A stretch of DNA of 64,000 bases. Origin: Pseudomonas resinovorans NBRC 106553 (GTDB lineage: Bacteria; Pseudomonadota; Gammaproteobacteria; Pseudomonadales; Pseudomonadaceae). Below are positions 32,803 to 42,011 of this stretch, piece after piece. Location: assembly GCF_000412695.1 (NCBI RefSeq), contig NC_021499.1, forward strand, positions 1 to 64,000, in the 5' to 3' direction. A program made the position numbers and the translations under genes. The first letter of the stretch is position 1. Every line of letters begins with the position of its first letter. The notes beneath the pieces are model-generated. The model was not told the origin of the DNA, made no database searches, and worked only from the letters and a program-made list of their open reading frames with translations.

Positions 32803-33161
32803 CCCCCACGCCCCGTATCAAGGGCTTCCACGCCCACGTCTACTTCGATGCCGCCAGCCTCGACCAGGCTCGCGAGCTCTGCGAGGAAGCCGCGCGGCGC
32901 TTCCCTCTGAAGATGGGCCGCGTCCACGAGAAACCCGTGGGCCCCCACCCGGACTGGAGCTGCCAGCTGGCCTTCAAGCCCGAGCTGTTCGGCGAGGTGA
33001 TCCCCTGGCTGGCGCTGCACCGCGACGGCCTCACGGTGCTGGTGCACCCCATCACCGGCAGCGACCTGCGCGACCACCGCGACTACCCCATGTGGATGGG
33101 CGCGATACGGCCGCTGGACCTGTCCTGCCTGGAAGACGGAGAGATCGAGTACGAGCTGTAA
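32799..33161 (+). CDS. DOPA 4,5-dioxygenase family protein
   Basis: This is a 120-residue protein with the DOPA-dioxygenase-like fold signature: IKGFHAHVYFD (His11, His13), MGRVHEKPVGPHPDWSCQLAF and LTVLVHPITGSDLRDHRDYPMWMG. Histidine spacing supports a metal-binding extradiol-dioxygenase-like site. The substrate in bacteria is unclear. Its start overlaps the stop of the LysR gene, so the two are co-translated, the same arrangement as in P. aeruginosa. A role linked to choline sulfate catabolism is only contextual. Confidence 0.88.
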   Translation: MTPTPRIKGFHAHVYFDAASLDQARELCEEAARRFPLKMGRVHEKPVGPHPDWSCQLAFKPELFGEVIPWLALHRDGLTVLVHPITGSDLRDHRDYPMWMGAIRPLDLSCLEDGEIEYEL

Positions 33162-33172
33162 GGACCCAGCTC

Positions 33173-33265
33173 GTAGGATGGGGCGGGCGGCGTTCCGCGA
33201 GCCTGCGAAACCCATCGAATCCCGCGCACGTCCGCATGGGTTTCGCTCCGCTCTACCCATCCTAC
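33173..33265. repeat. Intergenic inverted repeat, family C, copy 1
   Basis: Ends GTAGGATGGG (33173) and CCCATCCTAC (to 33265) are inverted. The inside contains GCGAAACCCATCG and its partner ATGGGTTTCGC. The same design occurs at 47587 and 57165. Confidence 0.8.
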
Positions 33266-33285
33266 GGGTCCAATGTCCGCCCATG

Positions 33286-33321
33286 AAAAAGCCGCTGCCC
33301 TTTCGGGACAGCGGCTTTTTT
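33286..33321. terminator. Bidirectional terminator between the DOPA-dioxygenase gene and trpA
   Basis: AAAAAGCCGCTG (33286-33297) pairs with CAGCGGCTTTTT (33309-33320), with an inner CCC/GGG stem. A and T runs on both sides allow termination in both directions. Confidence 0.9.
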
Positions 33322-33338
33322 CGTACTGCGGGCGCGAA

Positions 33339-35460
<2,122 letters not shown>

Positions 35461-36351
35461 ATGAGCCGAGAGCTGCCCCCGCTCAATGCACTGCGCGCCT
35501 TCGAAGCTGCCGCCAGGCTGGAGAGCATCAGCCGTGCGGCGGAGGAGCTGCACGTTACCCACGGTGCCGTGAGCCGGCAGGTGCGCCTGCTCGAGGAAAC
35601 CCTGGGCGTCGCGTTGTTCAGCAAGGATGGCCGTGGCGTAAAACTCACCGATGCCGGCGAACGCCTGCGCGATGCCAGCGGTGAGGCCTTCGAGCGCCTG
35701 CGCAGCGTCTGCGCCGACCTCGCCAAGCGCAGCGAGGACGCGCCTTTTGTCCTCGGTTGCCCGGGCAGCCTGCTGGCGCGCTGGTTCATCCCGCGCCTGG
35801 ACCGGCTCAACCGCGAACTGCCCGAACTGCGCCTGCAGCTTTCCGCCAGCGAAGGCGAGCTGGACCCGCGCCGCCCTGGCGTCGACGCCACCCTGTGCTT
35901 CGCCGCGCCGCCCTGGCCGGCGGACATGCGGGTGTTCGAGCTGGCCGCCGAGTCCATCGGCCCGGTGCTCAGCCCGCGCTATGCCCGCCACGACGCGCTG
36001 GCCGCCGCCGCGCCAGAGGCGCTGCTGGAGGAAGTCCTGCTGCACACGGTGTCGCGTCCCCAGGCCTGGCCGCAGTGGGCGCGGGCCCAGGGTCTGGACG
36101 ACGGCCGACTGCGCCTCGGCCAGGGCTTCGAGCACCTCTACTACCTGCTGGAAGCGGCAGTGGCCGGGCTCGGGGTGGCCATCGCCCCGCAGCAACTGGT
36201 GGCCGACGAGCTCGCCTCTGGCCGCCTGGTCGCCCCCTGGGGCTTCGTCGAGACCCCGGCGCGCCTGGCGCTCTGGGTGCCGGCCCGCCAGCTCGACCGC
36301 CGCGCCGAGCGCCTGGCCCACTGGCTGCGTCAGCAGCTGACAAGCCGATAG
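35461..36351 (+). CDS. trpI: LysR-type activator TrpI
   Basis: This is a 296-residue LysR regulator. Its DNA-binding region is [46 protein letters not shown]. It sits directly divergent from trpBA, the diagnostic Pseudomonas arrangement, and belongs to the GcvA/TrpI-like subgroup. Its effector is indole-3-glycerol phosphate in characterised species. Confidence 0.94.
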   Translation: MSRELPPLNALRAFEAAARLESISRAAEELHVTHGAVSRQVRLLEETLGVALFSKDGRGVKLTDAGERLRDASGEAFERLRSVCADLAKRSEDAPFVLGCPGSLLARWFIPRLDRLNRELPELRLQLSASEGELDPRRPGVDATLCFAAPPWPADMRVFELAAESIGPVLSPRYARHDALAAAAPEALLEEVLLHTVSRPQAWPQWARAQGLDDGRLRLGQGFEHLYYLLEAAVAGLGVAIAPQQLVADELASGRLVAPWGFVETPARLALWVPARQLDRRAERLAHWLRQQLTSR

Positions 36352-36410
36352 CGACTTTCTTGGCTAGCCTTGCTGAGGCGCTCTTTCGCCCTGCCACAAG
36401 GAGATACGCC

Positions 36411-36626
36411 ATGAGTGACCACCGCACCTACAAACTGATCGAGATAGTCGGCACCTCGCGCAACAGCGTCGATGACGCGATCAACAACGCCGTCACCGAA
36501 GCGTCGCGGACGATTCGCAACATGGACTGGTTCGAGGTGGTGGAGACTCGAGGGCATATCGAGAACGGCCGGGTAGGGCACTACCAGGTGACGCTGAAGA
36601 TAGGTTTCCGCATCAGCGACAGTTGA
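36411..36626 (+). CDS. Dodecin flavoprotein
   Basis: Dodecin is a 71-residue protein that forms a dodecameric flavin (or CoA) storage shell. The sequence YKLIEIVGTSRNSVDDAINNAVTEASRTIRNMDWFEVVETRGHIENGRVGHYQVTLKIGF matches it over its full length, including the flavin-stacking Trp (MDWFEV). The ATG at 36411 has AAGGAG 7 nt upstream. The longer frame through trpI is a shadow. It occurs next to trpI in other Pseudomonas. Confidence 0.94.
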   Translation: MSDHRTYKLIEIVGTSRNSVDDAINNAVTEASRTIRNMDWFEVVETRGHIENGRVGHYQVTLKIGFRISDS

Positions 36627-36748
36627 GATTCGGCTCCCTTGTCCATTTGGGTTAGGCTCTGGCCATTCGTCCTCGGCCTCGCTGGAACCAGGCGGGGGCG
36701 GATGGCTCGCCAACCGGGCCGTTCATTCATCACGAGGGAGCGTTATCC

Positions 36749-36973
36749 ATGAAGAAACTGTTGTTGGGCCTCGGCCTGTTCGCCCTGGCCGGTTCGACCT
36801 TCGCCGCCGTCAAACCCTGCGAGGAGCTCAAGGCGGAAATCGACGCCAAGCTCCAGGCCAAGGGCGTCACCTCCTACAGTCTGGAGATCGTCGAGAAGGG
36901 GGCCGGCGGTGGCATGCAGGTGGTGGGTACCTGCGAGGGTGGCAGCAAGGAAGTCGTCTACCAGCGCAAATGA
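36749..36973 (+). CDS. DUF1161 family periplasmic protein (copy 1)
   Basis: This is a 74-residue protein with signal peptide MKKLLLGLGLFALAGSTFAA. The short mature domain has two cysteines (KPCEELKAEIDAKLQAKGV ... VVGTCEGGSKEVVYQR), which probably form a disulfide. This is the DUF1161 pattern; function unknown. A paralogue lies at 40356-40589. Confidence 0.88.
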   Translation: MKKLLLGLGLFALAGSTFAAVKPCEELKAEIDAKLQAKGVTSYSLEIVEKGAGGGMQVVGTCEGGSKEVVYQRK

Positions 36974-36988
36974 TCGCGCGCCATCCCT

Positions 36989-37011
36989 GGGCCGGCGCCA
37001 TGCGCCGGCCC
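36989..37011 (+). terminator. Hairpin after DUF1161 copy 1
   Basis: GGGCCGGCGC (36989-36998) pairs perfectly with GCGCCGGCCC (37002-37011) around a CAT loop, 15 nt after the stop. The following sequence GATCCTTACTTT is only moderately T-rich. Confidence 0.65.
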
Positions 37012-37141
37012 GATCCTTACTTTCTGGTGCCCTGGTTACCGAAAAGTGCCTTCTAGCGGCCCGCAGCGGCAATCCCTAGAGTAAGACCTACTGATTCACT
37101 CGGATTAGGTCCCGCACCTGTCCCCTGCCAAGGTCTTGCCC

Positions 37142-38140
37142 ATGTCTGCCCTTTCCAACCTGCCCTTCTCCGTCCTCGATCTCGCGCCCGTCCGCGACCA
37201 CGGTGGCGCAACCCAGGCCCTGCACAACTCCCTGGAGCTGGCGCGCCACGTCGAGCGCCTGGGCTTCTCGCGCTTCTGGGTGGCCGAGCACCACAACATG
37301 GAAGGCATCGCCAGCTCGGCCACTGCCGTGCTGCTGGCCTACCTGGCTGGAGGTACCTCCAGCATCCGCCTGGGTTCGGGCGGGGTCATGCTGCCCAACC
37401 ACGCGCCGCTGGTGATCGCCGAGCAGTTCGGCACCCTCGCCAGCCTCTATCCGGGCCGCATCGAACTGGGCCTGGGACGCGCCCCCGGCGCCGACCACTT
37501 CACCGCGCGGGCCTTGCGCCGCGATCGCCTGGGCAGTGCCGATGATTTCCCCCGCGACGTGGAAGAACTGGAAGCCCTGCTCGGCCCTCGCCAGCCGGGG
37601 CAGCAGGTGATCGCCATGCCGGGGATGGATACCAACGTGCCGATCTGGCTGCTCGGTTCCAGCCTGTTCAGCGCCCAGCTTGCGGGGCAAAAAGGTTTGC
37701 CCTATGCCTTCGCCTCGCACTTCGCGCCGCGCTACATGCACGAGGCGATCCGTGTCTATCGCAATCATTTCCGCCCTTCGGCGGTGCTCGACAAGCCCTA
37801 TGTGATGCTCGGCGTACCCCTGGTGGCCGCTCCCACCGACGAAGAGGCGGAGTTCCTCGCGACTACCGTGTTCCAGCGGGTGCTGGCGCTGATCCGTGGC
37901 GAAAGCCTGGTGCTGCGCCCGCCGGTGGAGAGCATGGCGGGCCGCTGGCTGCCCCATGAGAAGGAGGCGGTGGGCAGTTTCCTGGCGATGTCGATGGTGG
38001 GCGGGCCGGAGAAGATCCGCGCGCGCCTGCAGGTGCTGCTGGACCAGACCGACGCCGACGAGCTGATCTTCACCTGCGACCTCTACCAGCACGAGCACCG
38101 GCTGCGCGCCTTCGACATCCTGGCCAGCCTGCGGGATTAG
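37142..38140 (+). CDS. LLM-class (luciferase-like) flavin-dependent oxidoreductase
   Basis: This 332-residue protein is of the bacterial luciferase-like monooxygenase superfamily, MsnO8 subgroup. It shows LSVLDL-type start [80 protein letters not shown] and a late VGGPEKI segment. It probably uses FMNH2 from a separate reductase; the substrate is unknown. The ATG at 37142 ([14 protein letters not shown]) is chosen over a TTG six bases upstream. A MITE-like element follows 6 nt after the stop. Confidence 0.9.
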   Translation: MSALSNLPFSVLDLAPVRDHGGATQALHNSLELARHVERLGFSRFWVAEHHNMEGIASSATAVLLAYLAGGTSSIRLGSGGVMLPNHAPLVIAEQFGTLASLYPGRIELGLGRAPGADHFTARALRRDRLGSADDFPRDVEELEALLGPRQPGQQVIAMPGMDTNVPIWLLGSSLFSAQLAGQKGLPYAFASHFAPRYMHEAIRVYRNHFRPSAVLDKPYVMLGVPLVAAPTDEEAEFLATTVFQRVLALIRGESLVLRPPVESMAGRWLPHEKEAVGSFLAMSMVGGPEKIRARLQVLLDQTDADELIFTCDLYQHEHRLRAFDILASLRD

Positions 38141-38146
38141 GGTCCG

Positions 38147-38273
38147 TACGAAAAGTCGTCGAGCGCAGGTCAGGCGAGGAAAAAATCGGTGAGGAAGCGG
38201 AGTTAACGAGCTGTTAATGAGCATTCCGAACCGATTTTTAACGACGCATCACCAAGCGCAGGCACTTTTCGTA
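38147..38273. mobile_element. MITE-like element with 10-bp terminal inverted repeats
   Basis: TACGAAAAGT (38147-38156) and ACTTTTCGTA (38264-38273) are perfect terminal inverted repeats around about 107 bp of non-coding sequence. The sequence includes AAAAAATCGGTGAGGAAGCG and a facing CCGATTTTTAACG that can pair with it. No transposase is encoded. I recall similar elements in other Pseudomonas intergenic regions. Confidence 0.7.
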
Positions 38274-38279
38274 GCGAGC

Positions 38280-38699
38280 CTAGAACGGACCGCAGCGGGG
38301 GAATATCTCATGCCGCGCCAGTACCTGGCCCTGGTCGTCCAGCAGCCAGGCCCTGGGCTGGTTGGCGGCGTTGCGGGCTTCCACGCGGTAGCGCCGGCCG
38401 GCTTCGAAACCGTCGTAGCGCAAGATCATGTGGCAGGTGATGCGCGTGGGTTCGGCGCCGAACATTCCGCCGCCGCCGCGGATTTCAAACTGGTAGCGCA
38501 GCTCCAGCTCGTTCTTGCCGGGCATCACCTGGAAGAAGCGGCCGTCATCCCAGCGCTTGCCGTTCAGGCGGTTGGCCATGAGGGTGTCGCCGGGCAGTGG
38601 CGCCACGTCGATCCAGGCCAGTCGTGGATCGGGTTCGGGCAGCTTGCCGGCGCAGGCGGTGAGGCTGGCCAGCAGTATCAAGGCCAACAGCGTGCGCAT
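38280..38699 (-). CDS. Small lipoprotein, paralogue A, function unknown
   Basis: This is a 139-residue protein with a lipoprotein signal MRTLLALILLASLTAC (lipobox LTAC). The mature domain includes AWIDVAPLPGDTLMANRLNGKRW, PGKNELELRYQFEI and ITCHMILRYDGFEAGRRYRVEARN. The pattern is shared with the next gene upstream. Its stop lies 7 bp from the MITE-like element. Confidence 0.82.
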   Translation of the reverse strand: MRTLLALILLASLTACAGKLPEPDPRLAWIDVAPLPGDTLMANRLNGKRWDDGRFFQVMPGKNELELRYQFEIRGGGGMFGAEPTRITCHMILRYDGFEAGRRYRVEARNAANQPRAWLLDDQGQVLARHEIFPRCGPF

Positions 38700-38752
38700 G
38701 GTGATACTCCTGGTGAGGGACGTCTCGCCAGCATAGCCCCATGGCGGGGTGT

Positions 38753-39169
38753 TCAGACATCGCCGCAGCGGCTTTCCCGTGCTTTGGCCACTTCGCGGTT
38801 CTGCTCGTCGTACAGCCGCGCCCAGGGACGGAAACCGATGCCGCCGGCCTCCAGCTGGTAGCGCTCGCCAGCGGTGAAGTCCCCATAGGCCAGCTTGAGC
38901 AGGCAGGTACGCCGATAACTGGTGCTGTTCTCGCCGATGTCGGTGCCGCCCACGTCGAACTCCAGGCGCACCTCCAGCTCGTGGTGGCCGGGCGTTACCT
39001 GTAGGTAGTGGGAATCCGCCAGGGCCTGGTTGTCCACCCGGCTCGCCTGGATGGCCTGGCCATCCTGGGGCTTCAGGTCGATCCAGGCCTGGTCGGGGTT
39101 GGGGCCAGGCATCAGCATGGCGCAGCCGCCAAGACTGAGCAGCGGCAGGGAAAGCAGCAATGGGCGCAT
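38753..39169 (-). CDS. Small lipoprotein, paralogue B, function unknown
   Basis: The ATG at 39169 gives 138 residues. The signal MRPLLLSLPLLSLGGC has lipobox LGGC. The mature part (AWIDLKPQDGQAIQASRVDNQAL, PGHHELEVRLEFDVGG, RRTCLLKLAYGDFTAGERYQLEA) aligns with paralogue A over its length, so the pair arose by tandem duplication. The much longer open frame upstream on this strand overlaps the aminopeptidase gene and is a shadow. Confidence 0.82.
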   Translation of the reverse strand: MRPLLLSLPLLSLGGCAMLMPGPNPDQAWIDLKPQDGQAIQASRVDNQALADSHYLQVTPGHHELEVRLEFDVGGTDIGENSTSYRRTCLLKLAYGDFTAGERYQLEAGGIGFRPWARLYDEQNREVAKARESRCGDV

Positions 39170-39220
39170 GAATGACTCCGTCGATGGCAGTTGGTGGTTC
39201 CGATGCGCTAGTGTCGCGGC

Positions 39221-40297
39221 ATGCCGACCACCCTTCTTATCGAGTTGCTTGACCGCATCCGCCGCCCCTCGGTTCCCTTGCTGGGCGCCCTGCTGCTGAA
39301 CGGTTGCTCCAGCCTGGACTACTACGGCCAACTGGCCAGCGGCCAGTTGGCGTTGCTGCAGGCCCGCGAGCCGGTACAGGAACTGATCGACGACCCCCAG
39401 CAACCCCAGGTGCTGCGCGAGCGCCTGGCCCTCACCCAGCGGGCGCGCGCGTTCGCCAGCACGCAGCTGGGCCTGCCGGACAACGGCAGCTACCGGGTCT
39501 ACGCCGACATCCAGCGGCCCTATGTGGTGTGGAACCTGTTCGCCACCCCGGAGTTCTCCCTGGAGCCGAAAACCCATTGCTTCCCCATCGCCGGTTGCGT
39601 GGCCTATCGCGGCTACTACCAATTGGGACGCGCCCGGGGTGCCGCCGCGTTGCTCGACCAGGAAGGGCTGGATACCTGGGTGGGGGGCGTCGAGGCCTAC
39701 TCCACCCTCGGCTGGTTCGACGACCCGTTGCTCAACACCATGTTGCGCTGGGACGACGACCGTCTCGTCGCGCTGATCTTCCACGAGCTGGCCCACCAGA
39801 AGCGCTATGTGCCGGGCGATACCGCGTTCAACGAATCCTTCGCCAGCTTCGTCGAGCGCGAGGGCCTGCACCAATGGCGGCAGAGCCAGGGCCTCGAGGC
39901 CCACGACGATGCCGCGTCCGCGCGGCGCGACGCCCTCACCCGCCTGGTGCTGGATTGCCGTGAACGCCTGGAGAAGCTCTACGCCAGCGGCTTGCCGGCC
40001 GAGCCCATGCGCCAGGCCAAGGCCGCCGAGTTCGAGCGGCTGCGCCACGACTACCGCACCCTGCGCGACCGCCAATGGGGTGGCTACAACCGCTACGACG
40101 CCTGGATCGAAGGACCGCTGAACAACGCCAAGCTGCTCCCCTTCGGCCTCTACGACCTGTGGGTGCCGGCCTTCTCCGCGTTGTTCGACGAGGTGGGGGG
40201 CGACTGGGCGGACTTCTACCGGCGCGTCGACGAACTGGGTGAACTCCCCCAGCAGGAACGTGAACGAGCACTGGAAAGCCTGATGGCAAACCGCTAG
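39221..40297 (+). CDS. Predicted zinc aminopeptidase lipoprotein
   Basis: This 358-residue protein is of the predicted aminopeptidase family (PF10023-like). The zinc motif HELAHQ (His188, Glu189, His192) is followed by a downstream NESFASFVE that can supply the third ligand. The N-terminus has a hydrophobic stretch ending in lipobox LLNGC (Cys29), so it is probably anchored in the envelope. It is divergent from the two lipoproteins. Activity is predicted from the family only. Confidence 0.88.
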   Translation: MPTTLLIELLDRIRRPSVPLLGALLLNGCSSLDYYGQLASGQLALLQAREPVQELIDDPQQPQVLRERLALTQRARAFASTQLGLPDNGSYRVYADIQRPYVVWNLFATPEFSLEPKTHCFPIAGCVAYRGYYQLGRARGAAALLDQEGLDTWVGGVEAYSTLGWFDDPLLNTMLRWDDDRLVALIFHELAHQKRYVPGDTAFNESFASFVEREGLHQWRQSQGLEAHDDAASARRDALTRLVLDCRERLEKLYASGLPAEPMRQAKAAEFERLRHDYRTLRDRQWGGYNRYDAWIEGPLNNAKLLPFGLYDLWVPAFSALFDEVGGDWADFYRRVDELGELPQQERERALESLMANR

Positions 40298-40355
40298 AAC
40301 TTGCCTGGCTGGCCGTCAGTCAAAGGGCCAGGACCTCAAGGAAATGGAGTGGGTG

Positions 40356-40589
40356 ATGATGAGATTTGCGCTAGTCCTGGTGCTGGGCGCGTTGGCGGGC
40401 ACCGCCGTCGCGGCGCCCAAGCCGTGCGAGGAGCTGAAGCAGGAGATCGAGGTGAAGATCCAGGCCGCCGGAGTGCCCAGCTACACCCTGGAAATAGTCC
40501 CCAACGCCGAGGTGAAGGACCAGAACATGGTGGTCGGCACCTGCGAAAACGGCACCAAGAAGATCATCTATCAGCGCAACGGCAACTGA
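40356..40589 (+). CDS. DUF1161 family periplasmic protein (copy 2)
   Basis: The start at 40356 (or the ATG at 40359) has GGAG 5-8 nt upstream and gives about 77 residues with signal peptide RFALVLVLGALAGTAVAA. The mature domain PKPCEELKQEIEVKIQAAGVPSYTLEIV ... VVGTCENGTKKIIYQR closely parallels copy 1 at 36749. Function is unknown. A family B repeat follows. Confidence 0.87.
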   Translation: MMRFALVLVLGALAGTAVAAPKPCEELKQEIEVKIQAAGVPSYTLEIVPNAEVKDQNMVVGTCENGTKKIIYQRNGN

Positions 40590-40596
40590 CGAAGTC

Positions 40597-40691
40597 TGTG
40601 GGGGCGATTTCAATCGCCAAGCAGGCCGGAGGCCTGCCTCTCAGCCATTGGGGGCGCTGCGCACCCCTTGGCGAATAAATTCGCCCCTACA
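40597..40691. repeat. Intergenic palindromic repeat, family B, copy 2
   Basis: Ends TGTGGGGGCGATTTCAATCG (from 40597) and the inverted GGCGAATAAATTCGCCCC arm (to 40691) match copy 1 at 29177-29271. Two internal hairpins fill the centre (GCAGGCC/GGCCTGC; GGGGCGC/GCGCACCCC). It lies between convergent genes. Confidence 0.83.
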
Positions 40692-40706
40692 TCCTTTCTC
40701 CGCGTT

Positions 40707-41351
40707 TCAGCCCAACGCCCGGCTCAACTCGTCCAGGCTGGCGAAGTAATGAGCCGGCCCTTCCGCCAGCAGCTCCTCGCGGCTGCCGAAGCCATAGCCC
40801 ACCCCCGCCCCGTGCAGGCCATTGCGGCTGGCGCCGATCAGGTCGTGCTTGCGATCGCCGATCATCAGGGTGTCGGCAGGGGCCAGGCCCTCCTCGTCCA
40901 GCAGGTGGGCGATCAGCTCCACCTTGTTGGTGCGGGTGCCGTCCAGCTCGCTGCCGTAGATGTGCTTGAAGTGCCGGTCGAAGCCGAAGTGGCGGGCGAT
41001 CTCGCGGGCGAACACCGTCGGCTTGCTGGTGGCGATGTACAGCGTGCGGCCCTGCTCGACGAGGCGCGCCAGCAGCGCGTCGATGCCGTCGAACACGCGG
41101 TTCTCGTAGAGGCCGGTGACCTTGAAGCGGTCGCGGTAGTGGTTCACCGCGTCCCAGGCGCGTTCCTCGGAGAGGGAGTAGGTCTGCATGAAGCACTGCA
41201 GCAGCGGCGGGCCGATGAAGTGTTCAAGCTTCGCCAGGTCGGGCTCGTGGATATCCAGCTTGGCGAGTGCGTACTGCACCGAGCGGGTGATGCCCTCGCG
41301 GGGGTCGGTGAGGGTGCCGTCGAGGTCGAAGAGGATGTTGCGGTAATCCAT
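40707..41351 (-). CDS. HAD family phosphatase, Gph-like
   Basis: This is a 214-residue HAD-superfamily hydrolase with motif I FDLDGTL (nucleophile Asp9), motif II ATSKP and motif IV GDRKHDLIGA, plus an alpha-helical cap. It resembles phosphoglycolate phosphatase-like enzymes, but the substrate cannot be fixed. It lies 3 nt downstream of the gamma-carbonic anhydrase-like gene, an order also found in P. aeruginosa. Confidence 0.9.
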   Translation of the reverse strand: MDYRNILFDLDGTLTDPREGITRSVQYALAKLDIHEPDLAKLEHFIGPPLLQCFMQTYSLSEERAWDAVNHYRDRFKVTGLYENRVFDGIDALLARLVEQGRTLYIATSKPTVFAREIARHFGFDRHFKHIYGSELDGTRTNKVELIAHLLDEEGLAPADTLMIGDRKHDLIGASRNGLHGAGVGYGFGSREELLAEGPAHYFASLDELSRALG

Positions 41352-41354
41352 CGA

Positions 41355-41900
41355 TCAGACTCCGTAGCCTTCGGCGATATGCAGGTCTTTCAGCTTCACG
41401 TAGTTCGCCGCGCTGTAGGTGAAGAAGGCCTTCTCCTTGTCGCTCAGCGGGCGGGCCTGCTTCACCGGGCTGCCCACATAGAGGTAGCCGCTTTCCAGGC
41501 GCTTGCCCGGCGGCACCAGGCTGCCGGCGCCGAGCACCACGTCGTCCTCGATCACCGCGCCGTCCATGACGATGCTGCCCATGCCGATCAGCACCCGGCT
41601 GCCGACCTTGCAACCGTGCAGCAGCGCCTTGTGGCCGATGGTCACGTCGTCGCCGATTTCCAGCGGATAGCCGTCCGGGTTGAAGGGGCCGGCGTGGGTG
41701 ATGTGCAGCACGCTGCCGTCCTGCACGCTGGTGCGCGCGCCTATACGGATGCGATGCATGTCGCCGCGGATGGTCACCAGGGGCCAGACCGAGGCGTCGT
41801 CGCCGAGCCGCACGTCGCCGATGACCACGGCGGAGGCGTCGACGAAGACCCGCTCGCCGAGCTCTGGGGTGGTGCCCTGGTAGGTTCTGATCGGGTTCAT
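41355..41900 (-). CDS. Gamma-carbonic anhydrase-like hexapeptide-repeat protein
   Basis: This is a 181-residue left-handed beta-helix protein with hexapeptide turns (VFVDASAVVIGDVRLGDDASVWPLVTIRGD ... VTIGHKALLHGCKVGSRVLIGMGSIVMDGAVIEDDVVLGAGSLV). Histidines HITHAG and GHKALLHG match the trimer-interface zinc ligands of the YrdA/gamma-CA group. Actual carbonic anhydrase activity in this group is variable. AGGAA lies 6 nt upstream of the start. It is divergent from prlC. Confidence 0.9.
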   Translation of the reverse strand: MNPIRTYQGTTPELGERVFVDASAVVIGDVRLGDDASVWPLVTIRGDMHRIRIGARTSVQDGSVLHITHAGPFNPDGYPLEIGDDVTIGHKALLHGCKVGSRVLIGMGSIVMDGAVIEDDVVLGAGSLVPPGKRLESGYLYVGSPVKQARPLSDKEKAFFTYSAANYVKLKDLHIAEGYGV

Positions 41901-42011
41901 AGCTATTCCTGAGGCTGCGTCAGGCGCCGATTGTAATTAAGATGACCAGCATTCGGGCTGCGTATCGTCTCCCCGCGCCGCCCGCCTCCTCCCCGAATAC
42001 AGGTGAATGCC

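Noticed and set aside
38753..40075. A 440-codon reading of the lipoprotein B gene
   Set aside because: The extra 300 residues are antisense to the aminopeptidase. The ATG at 39169 begins a proper lipoprotein signal.
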